Shown: positions 25,160 to 32,789 of the stretch, piece by piece | Position numbering within the stretch: position 1 is the first letter of the stretch | Layout of the letters: each line of letters starts with the position of its first letter | From: Oscillospiraceae bacterium | GTDB taxonomy: Bacteria; Bacillota; Clostridia; Oscillospirales; Ruminococcaceae | DNA length: 33,793 bases | Reading direction: 5' to 3' | NCBI GenBank assembly: GCA_018110905.1 | Contig: JAGBAZ010000022.1 | Span: 1 to 33,793 of the forward strand | The notes under the pieces: generated by a model | Seen by the model: only the letters and a program-made list of their open reading frames with translations | What the model was told of the DNA's origin: nothing | The model's database searches: none | Made by a program: the position numbers and the translations under genes

Positions 25160-27115
25160 ATGAATAATAATAAAAAGAATGTCCTCCAGACTCTTTGGGG
25201 TTGGCTCCGCAGAATGGTTATGGGCGCCAGCAAAGAGTACGCAGATGAGGTTGAAAGCAAACAGGAAAACAGCATCAATGATGTAGAAGAAATCATCAGC
25301 CCCACCAAACAGTATGTTCGCAACTTCCTTGAGCACAAAATTGCTGTTTTTGCTCTTTGCGTTGTTATTGCAATGTTCATCACTGTTTTCGTAGGACCTC
25401 TCTTCATGAAAAACTACAGCGACTCTTATACTGAAGTTACTCAGAAAAGTATCGCTCCCACCATGTCCATGATGAGCGTTCCGAAAGAACTTGATGGAAA
25501 CATCAAAATGATCGACAGTTACGGTTCTTTCTCCGTAGGTCTTTCCAACGACGGTGAAGTTTATGTTTGGGGTGCAACTGCAATCGGTACCACCGGTATC
25601 GATATGAAAGACATCCCTCAGGAAGTAAAAGACGCAAACATTGTCATGGTTGCTGCCGGTATCGACCATATTATTGCAATCGGCGATGACGGTAAAATTT
25701 ATGGTTGGGGCAACAACAGATTCGGTCAGTATGATGTTCCGCTTAACGATGCCAACAGCCCTAACATTATCCTTATGCCTGAAGAACTCCGCAATAACGG
25801 CATTGATGTTGCAAACATCAAACGCCTCGAATGCGGTTATCAGTGCACCGCCATTCTTATGAATGACAGAACTCTTCACATTTGGGGTAATAAACATGCT
25901 TATGCAAATATCGATAAATTTGTTGGTAATACCAATCTTAATGATATTGCATTTACCCTTAACTATGTAGTTGGTGTTCCTATGCAGGGTAACGCAATTT
26001 ATACCGGTACCCGTGGTCTTTATAATCAGGCAAGACCTGCTCTTACCGCTTCTACCACCGAGCTTAACGATTATCTCGACGGACGTTTTATCCAGAGAAT
26101 TGATGCAACCAGCAATAACATTTGCCTTACACTTAGCGATAACTCCATCTGCTTTGTTGGTGACTTTGGTTCAAGCGTTGTTGAAGTTCCGGTTCTTAAA
26201 GAAGGGGAGTACTTTGTTGACATTGCTTCCGGTACTTATCACTATACCGGTATTACCAATGAGGGCAATGTTTATTCCTGGGGCGGAAACCATTTCGACC
26301 AGGCAGAAGCACCTTCCAAAGCTTCCGGTGCAAAAAAAATCTATGCTGCAGCTTTCCAGAACTATGCCGTTGATGAAAATGACAGCGTTCAGGCAAAATG
26401 GGGACTTAAAGGTTATATTTTCGGTACCGACGTTTATGGCGCAGATATTTTCCAGCGTATTATTAACGGCGGTCAGAGAACTATGACCATCGGTGCAGTT
26501 GCAGTTATCATTTCTTCCATTATCGGTATTATTGTAGGATGCGTTGCCGGTTATTTCGGCGGATTTGTTGATATCATTCTTATGCGTGTCACCGAAATTT
26601 TTGCTGCAATTCCGTTCCTTCCTTTCGCACTTACACTTTCTGCTGTTATGAGCCAGATGACTCTCAGCGAAGATATGCGAATCTTTATCATAATGGTAAT
26701 TCTTGGTCTTCTTTCCTGGACCGGTCTTGCAAGACTTGTTCGCGGACAGGTTCTTGTAGCACGTGAAAACGAATATGTTCTTGCTGCACAGGCAATGGGC
26801 GTTAAAGAATCCAAGATTGCATTTAAACACATTCTTCCTAACGTAATTTCGGTTATTATCGTTACTCTTACCCTTGACTTTGCAGGATGCATGCTTACCG
26901 AATCTTCTCTTTCTTACTTGGGATTCGGTGTTGCATATCCGAGACCTACTTGGGGTAACATGCTCAATGGTGCAAACAACGCAACCATCATTAAAAACTA
27001 TTGGTGGCAGTGGTTGTTTACTTCCATTTTCCTTGCTGCAACTACTATTTGTATCAATATAGTAGGCGACACTCTTCGTGACGTTATGGACCCGAAATCC
27101 AACATTGAGAAATAA
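25160..27115 (+). CDS. oppC: Oligopeptide ABC transporter permease OppC/DppC with inserted RCC1 beta-propeller domain
   Basis: A 651-residue permease, about twice the family length (280-300). Order: cytoplasmic N-terminus (1-59), TM1 (about 61-83), an RCC1-like region (about 110-412), then the standard DppC core starting GTDVYGADIFQRIINGG (422-438). Further core features are GYFGGFVDI, an EAA loop at 542-561 (LAAQAMGVKESKIAFKHILP) and a C-terminal GDTLRDVMDPK. The insert has repeated blades ending in WG: GLSNDGEVYVWG (127-138), AIGDDGKIYGWGNNRFGQ (173-190), AILMNDRTLHIWGN (231-244), GITNEGNVYSWGGN (364-377). It would lie on the outer face, near the binding protein. AAGGAGGAG precedes the ATG; the reading frame is continuous with no sign of assembly error. 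Confidence 0.95.
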   Translation: MNNNKKNVLQTLWGWLRRMVMGASKEYADEVESKQENSINDVEEIISPTKQYVRNFLEHKIAVFALCVVIAMFITVFVGPLFMKNYSDSYTEVTQKSIAPTMSMMSVPKELDGNIKMIDSYGSFSVGLSNDGEVYVWGATAIGTTGIDMKDIPQEVKDANIVMVAAGIDHIIAIGDDGKIYGWGNNRFGQYDVPLNDANSPNIILMPEELRNNGIDVANIKRLECGYQCTAILMNDRTLHIWGNKHAYANIDKFVGNTNLNDIAFTLNYVVGVPMQGNAIYTGTRGLYNQARPALTASTTELNDYLDGRFIQRIDATSNNICLTLSDNSICFVGDFGSSVVEVPVLKEGEYFVDIASGTYHYTGITNEGNVYSWGGNHFDQAEAPSKASGAKKIYAAAFQNYAVDENDSVQAKWGLKGYIFGTDVYGADIFQRIINGGQRTMTIGAVAVIISSIIGIIVGCVAGYFGGFVDIILMRVTEIFAAIPFLPFALTLSAVMSQMTLSEDMRIFIIMVILGLLSWTGLARLVRGQVLVARENEYVLAAQAMGVKESKIAFKHILPNVISVIIVTLTLDFAGCMLTESSLSYLGFGVAYPRPTWGNMLNGANNATIIKNYWWQWLFTSIFLAATTICINIVGDTLRDVMDPKSNIEK

Positions 27116-27130
27116 GGGAGGGGAAAAATT

Positions 27131-28144
27131 ATGCCATTGCTTGAGGTAAAAAACCTCCATACTTATTTTAAAACTAAAAAGGGTATAGTCAAAGCAGTTA
27201 ACGATGTTTCCTATTCCCTTGAACCCGGTAAAACCATCGGTATTGTTGGTGAATCCGGTTCCGGTAAATCTGTTTCTGCCATGAGCATTCTTCAGCTTCT
27301 TGACGGCAACGGTTTTATTGCAGACGGTGAAATCTATTTCGACGGAAGAGAGCTTACAAAACTTCCTCTTGAAGAAATGTACAGCATCCGCGGAAATGAT
27401 ATCTCTGTTATTTTCCAGGAGCCTATGACTTCTCTTAACCCTGTTTTCACCATCGAAAAACAGCTCAGCGAACCTTTCATGATACATCAGGGAATGAATA
27501 AGAAAGAAGCCAGCGAACATGCTCTTAAAATGCTTTATGACGTACAGATCCCTAACCCGGAAGCTGTTATGAAACAGTATCCTCACCAGCTTTCCGGCGG
27601 TATGCGTCAGCGTGTTATGATCGCTATGGCTCTTGCTTGCAGACCGAAAATTCTTATCGCAGATGAACCTACCACCGCACTTGACGTAACTATTCAGGCA
27701 CAGATCCTTCATCTTATGAATGAACTTCAGAGGGAAAAGGGAACTTCCATTATTTTCATTACCCATAACCTTGGTGTTATTAATGAAATGGCTGATGACG
27801 TTGCAGTTATGTATTGCGGACAGGTTGTTGAAAAAGCATCCGCAAAAACAATTTTCGGCGGAGCAAAAGTAAGCCATCCTTATACCGAGGGACTTATGAA
27901 CTCCATTCCTCGAATTGATAATGTAGGTGAAAAAATCGAACCTATTCCCGGAATGGTACCGCATCCTCTTGCACTTCCCAAAGGCTGCAAATTTGCACCC
28001 CGCTGCAAATATTGCACAAAGAAATGCACAGAAGAGGAACCGCAGCTTCTTGAAGTTGCAGAAGGACATCTTGTAAGATGTTTCTATCCCAATAAGGAGG
28101 AAAGACAAAGTGGAAAACAGAAAAAAGATACTGTCAATAACTAA
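27131..28144 (+). CDS. oppD: Oligopeptide ABC transporter ATP-binding protein OppD/DppD
   Basis: A 337-residue ATPase of normal architecture. Walker A GESGSGKS (40-47), VIFQEPMTSLNP Q-loop, signature LSGGMRQRV, Walker B ILIADEPTTALDV and switch His in THNLG. The C-terminal oligo_HPY domain carries clustered cysteines (GCKFAPRCKYCTKKC and a later RC), the positions where some DppD proteins bind an Fe-S cluster. GGGAGGGG precedes the ATG. Its 3' end overlaps oppF by 35 nt. Confidence 0.94.
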   Translation: MPLLEVKNLHTYFKTKKGIVKAVNDVSYSLEPGKTIGIVGESGSGKSVSAMSILQLLDGNGFIADGEIYFDGRELTKLPLEEMYSIRGNDISVIFQEPMTSLNPVFTIEKQLSEPFMIHQGMNKKEASEHALKMLYDVQIPNPEAVMKQYPHQLSGGMRQRVMIAMALACRPKILIADEPTTALDVTIQAQILHLMNELQREKGTSIIFITHNLGVINEMADDVAVMYCGQVVEKASAKTIFGGAKVSHPYTEGLMNSIPRIDNVGEKIEPIPGMVPHPLALPKGCKFAPRCKYCTKKCTEEEPQLLEVAEGHLVRCFYPNKEERQSGKQKKDTVNN

Positions 28145-29723
28145 TCTTAAAAAGTATTTCCCGGTTGCAAAGTCCTCCTTTTTCCAGAAAAATCAGCTTT
28201 ACGTTCGTGCAAACGAGGACATTTCAATCGATATTTACGAAGGCGAAACCCTTGGTGTTGTAGGTGAATCCGGATGCGGAAAATCCACTCTTGGACGTGT
28301 TCTGCTTCAGCTTTATCCTCAGACCGCGGGTGCAACCATGTATTACGGAAAAACTCTTGATGAAGTTGCTCCTAAATATGTTGAAGACACCCTTACTCAT
28401 CTCTCTAAATATCGTGCAAAAATTAAAAAAGCCGAGGAAAAACTTGCTGAACTCGATAAAAAAGTTGAGGAAGTCGGCGGGGAAGATAATGCAGACTTTT
28501 ATCTTCTTCAGAACCGTAACCTTGCAAAAGGCGAAGTTCAGTCCTGTCTTAATAACGTTGTAAAAATCATCGGCGGTTTTTATGCCGAGGATAACAACGG
28601 CGAAGGTGTTAAACTTCTTCTCAATATTTATCATGAAAACATTAAACGCAAAAAGATTGCGGACAAACTTTCTGATGTTGAGTTTGAATATAAACATCTT
28701 GAAGACGGCAATGCAAAAGATGAAGCTAAAAAGCCGAAATATGAAAATGAAATTGCTGCACTTAAAGAAGAAATAGCAAAATATGATGCTGTCATCAGTG
28801 ATATGAAAGCTTCTCTTGCTGCCCATAAAGCACAGTATGCTTCCAACGAGGAATTCCAGAAATATGAAGCTATGCTTGATGAAGGTATTGACCTTGCACG
28901 TCTTCTTTACAAAGAAATGAGATATCTCAGAAAAGATCTTCAAATCATTTTCCAGGATCCTTATTCGTCTCTTAACCCCCGTCTTACCATAGGCCAGATT
29001 ATTGAAGAAGGCCTTGTTACCCATAAATTCTTCAAACATGGCTCTGAAAAAATGCGTGAGTACATTGTTAAGATCATGGAAGAATGCGGACTTCAGGAAT
29101 ATATGCTCCACCGTTATCCTCATCAGTTCTCCGGTGGTCAGCGTCAGAGAATTTCTATCGCAAGAGCTCTTGCAGTAACACCTAAATTCGTAGTTTGCGA
29201 CGAATGCGTTTCTGCACTTGACGTTTCGATTCAGTCTCAGATCATCAACCTTCTTCAGGAACTTCGTGAAAAACAGAACCTTACTTATATGTTCATTTCT
29301 CATGACCTTTCTGTTGTTCGTTATATCTCCGATCGAATCTGCGTTATGTATCTCGGAAGTGTTGTTGAACTTGCAGATGCTGCAACTGTATTTAACGATC
29401 CCAGACATCCTTATACTGTTGCACTTCTTTCTTCAATTCCTTCCACCGATCCTAACGTTGCGGAAAAAGAACGTATTATCCTTGAAGGTAATATTCCCAG
29501 CCCGATCAAACCTCCGTCCGGATGTAAATTCCACACTCGCTGCTATATGGCTTGCGACAAGTGCAAACGTGTTCCTCCGGAACTTCGCGAAATCGAACCC
29601 GGTCATTACATTGCCTGCCATTTCCCGGAACGTAAGATTGACGAAAACGGAAAATATACCTTTGAGCTTCCTAAAATGGAAACTATGGGTGTACGTCCTG
29701 AAACCGGGGAAAAATCTGAATAA
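28110..29723 (+). CDS. oppF: Oligopeptide ABC transporter ATP-binding protein OppF/DppF with large coiled-coil insertion
   Basis: A 537-residue ATPase; usual OppF is 310-340. Walker A GESGCGKST (52-60) and the Q-loop FQDPYSSLNPR (281-291) are normally about 35-45 residues apart; here they are over 220 apart because of a charged, helical insert (about 86-268, rich in K/E heptads such as IKKAEEKLAELDKKVEE and YENEIAALKEEIAKYD). Signature FSGGQ (340-344) and switch H398 are normal. Walker B reads VVCDECVSALD: catalytic E365 is kept but the following Pro is Cys. Start is GTG at 28110 with AGGAGG 10 nt upstream, inside oppD. The C-terminal cysteines of the oligo_HPY region are present. Confidence 0.93.
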   Translation: MENRKKILSITNLKKYFPVAKSSFFQKNQLYVRANEDISIDIYEGETLGVVGESGCGKSTLGRVLLQLYPQTAGATMYYGKTLDEVAPKYVEDTLTHLSKYRAKIKKAEEKLAELDKKVEEVGGEDNADFYLLQNRNLAKGEVQSCLNNVVKIIGGFYAEDNNGEGVKLLLNIYHENIKRKKIADKLSDVEFEYKHLEDGNAKDEAKKPKYENEIAALKEEIAKYDAVISDMKASLAAHKAQYASNEEFQKYEAMLDEGIDLARLLYKEMRYLRKDLQIIFQDPYSSLNPRLTIGQIIEEGLVTHKFFKHGSEKMREYIVKIMEECGLQEYMLHRYPHQFSGGQRQRISIARALAVTPKFVVCDECVSALDVSIQSQIINLLQELREKQNLTYMFISHDLSVVRYISDRICVMYLGSVVELADAATVFNDPRHPYTVALLSSIPSTDPNVAEKERIILEGNIPSPIKPPSGCKFHTRCYMACDKCKRVPPELREIEPGHYIACHFPERKIDENGKYTFELPKMETMGVRPETGEKSE

Positions 29724-29935
29724 TGTTGTTCGGTAAAAACCCGTTTTTCAAAAGACTTAAAAAATCCACACCGGAAGATGAATATCAGTTCAGAAACATG
29801 ATGCAGGAACAAAATGTTCCGCTTGTTGATAAACTTGTTATGATAGCTACTGCTTTTGCCGTGCTTGTTCTTCCTTGTGCATTGATTCTGGTAGGCATGA
29901 GTGCAATTGTTATGTGGATTTTTGGTATTATCTGA
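29723..29935 (+). CDS. Small membrane protein coupled to oppF, unknown function
   Basis: A 70-residue protein I do not recognise. The first 33 residues are charged (KNPFFKRLKKSTPEDEYQF), the rest is a single long or hairpin-like hydrophobic stretch (about 36-69). Its ATG shares one base with the oppF stop (TAATG), a re-initiation arrangement, and the terminator follows within a few nt. Position suggests an accessory or stabilising subunit of the peptide importer (inference). Confidence 0.7.
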   Translation: MLFGKNPFFKRLKKSTPEDEYQFRNMMQEQNVPLVDKLVMIATAFAVLVLPCALILVGMSAIVMWIFGII

Positions 29936-29936
29936 T

Positions 29937-29972
29937 TAAAAAAACTCCCGATTTTATATCGGGAGTTTTTTA
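29937..29972 (+). terminator. Terminator of the opp operon
   Basis: ACTCCCGAT (29944-29952) with ATCGGGAGT (29958-29966), followed by a T run. Confidence 0.9.
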
Positions 29973-29978
29973 TTAAAT

Positions 29979-30009
29979 TAAAAGGAGCCCATAAAGGGCT
30001 CCTTTTTTT
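29979..30009. terminator. Terminator of the oligoendopeptidase gene
   Basis: AAGGAGCCC (29982-29990) with GGGCTCCTT (29996-30004), with A-rich flank on the left for the minus transcript and a T run on the right; works in both directions. Confidence 0.85.
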
Positions 30010-31702
30010 AAATTTCAGATTTAATTTTTCCAAGAAGTGCTTCAACTTTTTCTGCAAGTTCTTTAAGAGCACCGTCTTTGAAAGGTGAGGGGATTTTTGC
30101 TTCTTCAAGAAGAAGATTATAATACTGTTCACCGCCCTGTTTCATAAGGCGAATATAACGCGCAAATGCATCGTTATAATCTTCCTGGGAAGCAAGAAGG
30201 AAACCAAATGCGGCAGTCTGTGCAAGGCAATAATCGATATAATAGAAAGGAGATTCATAAATATGCATCTGATATTGCCAACGGCGTCCGTCTTCAAGGA
30301 ATGGAACACCTTCAAGATTAATATGGGGGAGGAATTCTGCACAGAGTTTTTTCCAGGTTTCGTTTCTTTCTGCAGGAGTCATTTCCGGATTTTCATAAAC
30401 GATGTGCTGGAAATAGTCAACAATGGTTCCGTAAGGAATAAATGAAAGAGCACCGAGAGCATGCATGAATTTATACTTTGTTGCATTGTCGCCAAAGAAT
30501 TTATCTATATATTTCCAAGCAAAGAATTCCATGCTCATTGAGTGGGTTTCTGCTGTTTCCATTCCACCGCAGCCGATTTCAAGAGCAAATTTATTATCCG
30601 CAATGAGGAAAGCATTGAAAGCGTGACCGGCTTCATGGGTCATAACGTCAACATCATCGGCGGAACCGTTGAAGTTTGCAAGAATAAAAGGCTGTTTATA
30701 TTTTGGAATTTCGGTGCAATAACCGCCGCCCCATTTGTTTTTGCGGGATTCCACATCAAATGCGTCATTCTCAAGCATAAGATCAATGAATGCAGCAGAT
30801 TCATCGCTCATTTCATGATACATTTCTTTTGCAGCATTAAAAATATCTTCTTTATTTCCGGAAGGTCTGGGATCACCGCCAGGAATGATAACATCGTTAT
30901 CATAAATCATATATTTATCAATGCCAAGATCTTTTGCGTTTTCGCTGCGAAGTTTTGCAACAACGGGAACAATGGATTCAAGAACATTTTTGCGGAAAGT
31001 TTCTATGTCATTCTTATCATAGCAAACACGTTCCATGCGGTAATAACCAAGTTCAACAAAGTTTTTGTAACCGAGTTTTTGAGCCATTTTGGTACGGACC
31101 TTAACAAGGCGGTCAAAAATATCGTCAAGCTGATCTGCATATCCGTTCATAACAGTTCCAAGAACGGTATATGCTTCTTTTCTTGTTTCACGGTCATCAG
31201 ATTTGAAGAAACCGGCAAGAGCAGCTCTGCTGAGTTTTTCTCCGCGGAACTCAAATTCCATTCCCGCCATAAGTTTTGAATATTCAGAAACAATTTTGTT
31301 TTCCTCAATCATATCCTTGATAATTTCCGGGGACATTGCCTTTGCCTGAACTTCCATATGCTTGAAATAGACAGGAGAAAGTTTTTCTTCAAGTTCTGCT
31401 CTGAAAGGAGAGTTAAGAAGAGCATCGTTATACATATTCATAAGATTGCCGACCTGGGGACCAATCTCATCAAAATAATCATTTTCTTTTACATAAAATT
31501 CATCTGCTGTATTGCAGCTGTAACGAATGTAAGAAAGGTTCATTGCGGTTGAATATTCAATAACAAGTTCACGGTATTTTTCACGCCATTCAAGAACCTC
31601 ATCAACGTTTTCTGCGTTTTTAACTCCGTTTATAATGCTAAGAGCAGATTTTTCAAATTCAACAAAATCAATATGCTCATAAGGCATTTCGCTTACTTTC
31701 AT
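30008..31702 (-). CDS. M3 family oligoendopeptidase (PepF-like)
   Basis: Cytoplasmic zinc oligopeptidase that cleaves short peptides. The 564 residues are mostly helical with the gluzincin motif HEAGH (H356, E357, H360); a glutamate about 25-30 residues on (E385 or E392 in ETHSMSME) is the third ligand. The length fits the M3B group. I start at the ATG at 31702 because AAAGGAG lies 8 nt upstream; a longer frame back to 31765 would cross the promoter. Lying against the opp operon, it probably degrades imported peptides. Confidence 0.93.
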   Translation of the reverse strand: MKVSEMPYEHIDFVEFEKSALSIINGVKNAENVDEVLEWREKYRELVIEYSTAMNLSYIRYSCNTADEFYVKENDYFDEIGPQVGNLMNMYNDALLNSPFRAELEEKLSPVYFKHMEVQAKAMSPEIIKDMIEENKIVSEYSKLMAGMEFEFRGEKLSRAALAGFFKSDDRETRKEAYTVLGTVMNGYADQLDDIFDRLVKVRTKMAQKLGYKNFVELGYYRMERVCYDKNDIETFRKNVLESIVPVVAKLRSENAKDLGIDKYMIYDNDVIIPGGDPRPSGNKEDIFNAAKEMYHEMSDESAAFIDLMLENDAFDVESRKNKWGGGYCTEIPKYKQPFILANFNGSADDVDVMTHEAGHAFNAFLIADNKFALEIGCGGMETAETHSMSMEFFAWKYIDKFFGDNATKYKFMHALGALSFIPYGTIVDYFQHIVYENPEMTPAERNETWKKLCAEFLPHINLEGVPFLEDGRRWQYQMHIYESPFYYIDYCLAQTAAFGFLLASQEDYNDAFARYIRLMKQGGEQYYNLLLEEAKIPSPFKDGALKELAEKVEALLGKIKSEI

Positions 31703-31732
31703 TATTTCAACTCCTTTTAGAATTATAAATTT

Positions 31733-31761
31733 ATTATACACCCAATATGTTTTAAAAACAA
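31733..31761 (-). promoter_or_regulatory. Promoter of the oligoendopeptidase gene
   Basis: Minus strand TTGTTT (31756-31761), 17-bp spacer, TATAAT (31733-31738) with TG extended -10 element. Confidence 0.7.
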
Positions 31762-31830
31762 CCAAACATATAAATGGACATGCAATATTTTGCAGAGAAT
31801 TAATATATTTATTAAAACGGGGTGATGATT

Positions 31831-32517
31831 ATGGATTATTTATTTTTAATCGGAATTTTATCCGGAATAATATTTTTTGCGCTTCACGTTACGGCTTCAA
31901 ATTCATTCCCAAAACCGCTTTCCGCAGAAGATGAACGCAGTTATTTTAGAAAAATGAAAAGCGGAGATATAAATGCAAGAAACAAGCTTGTTGAGCACAA
32001 TTTAAGACTTGTTGCACATATCATAAAAAAATATTACAGCAACTCATCTGAACAGGATGATCTTGTATCAATCGGAACAATTGGACTTATAAAAGCTGTT
32101 TCCAGTTTTGATTATGGAAAGGGAACAAGGTTTGCAACATATGCCGCCAGATGTATTGAAAACGAAATTTTGATGTATTTCAGAAATAAGAAAAAATATG
32201 CTCAGGATATTTCTTTTTCAGAACCGATCGATTGTGACAAAGACGGAAATGTGCTTTCAATAATGGATATTATGGCAGACGAAAAATCTGTAACAGAAGA
32301 TATTGAAGAAAAAATCCAGACCGAAAAATTATATGAAGTTATTGATAAAGAACTTTTCCCAAGGGAAAAAGAAATAATTTTTCTTAGGTACGGACTTATG
32401 GGAAGAAGAGCTTATACTCAGAGAGAAGTTGCAAAAAAACTTGGGATTTCCCGTTCATACGTAAGCAGAATTGAGAAAAAAGCTATCGAAATTTTGAAAA
32501 ATAAACTTAATTATTGA
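31831..32517 (+). CDS. sigK: RNA polymerase sporulation sigma factor SigK
   Basis: Late mother-cell sigma factor. The 228-residue protein starts with a hydrophobic pro-sequence (MDYLFLIGILSGIIFF), as in membrane-bound pro-sigma-K. Then come region 2 (NLRLVAHIIKKYY, DLVSIGTIGLIKAVSSFD, the -10 contact YAARCIENEILMYFR) and region 4 ending in TQREVAKKLGISRSYVSRIEKKA. The gene is continuous, with no skin-type element interrupting it. The ATG at 31831 is preceded by GGGGTGA; the GTG and ATG just upstream overlap that site. Followed immediately by yqfC. Confidence 0.93.
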   Translation: MDYLFLIGILSGIIFFALHVTASNSFPKPLSAEDERSYFRKMKSGDINARNKLVEHNLRLVAHIIKKYYSNSSEQDDLVSIGTIGLIKAVSSFDYGKGTRFATYAARCIENEILMYFRNKKKYAQDISFSEPIDCDKDGNVLSIMDIMADEKSVTEDIEEKIQTEKLYEVIDKELFPREKEIIFLRYGLMGRRAYTQREVAKKLGISRSYVSRIEKKAIEILKNKLNY

Positions 32518-32528
32518 CGGTGCTCAAA

Positions 32529-32789
32529 ATGAAAAAACAAATTAAAAAAATTTTTAGTGTTCCGATAGAAATATCAAATGATTATTATATGGAAAGTTTT
32601 TCCGGAAATGAAATCGTGCTCAGCGGATTCGGTGAAATAAAAAAACTTGAAGAATCAATAATAGAAATCGAATTTGGTGCTCAAATAATTATTTTTTATG
32701 GGAACAGTTTGAATATATCAAATTATACAGGTGACGGAGTTAAAATATCAGGAAAAGTAAATAAAATTGAATTTATAAAAAAGGAGTGA
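32529..32789 (+). CDS. yqfC: Sporulation protein YqfC (YabP/YqfC family)
   Basis: An 86-residue protein of the YabP/YqfC family made in the mother cell and needed for normal sporulation in Bacillus. It shows the family's short beta-rich pattern: PIEISNDYYMESFSGNEIVLSGFGEIKKLEE, broken by a conserved V-L-S-G-F-G core. The ATG at 32529 is preferred; a GTG at 32520 and a TTG at 32514 are in frame and nearer the sigK stop. Shine-Dalgarno is weak, so translation may depend on coupling to sigK. Confidence 0.85.
   Translation: MKKQIKKIFSVPIEISNDYYMESFSGNEIVLSGFGEIKKLEESIIEIEFGAQIIIFYGNSLNISNYTGDGVKISGKVNKIEFIKKE

Noticed and set aside
26171..28108. 645-codon open frame on the minus strand across oppC and oppD
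   Set aside because: It crosses two well-supported genes on the opposite strand and encodes a Cys/Asn/Lys-rich chain without domains; a shadow frame.
28224..29408. 394-codon open frame on the minus strand inside oppF
   Set aside because: Antisense shadow of oppF. It raised the question whether the OppF insert was a separate gene, but the plus frame is continuous and carries all ABC motifs.
31765..31800. Possible sigma-E promoter upstream of sigK (CATGCAAT at 31779-31786)
   Set aside because: It resembles a -10 box but no matching -35 element lies at the required distance; not annotated.
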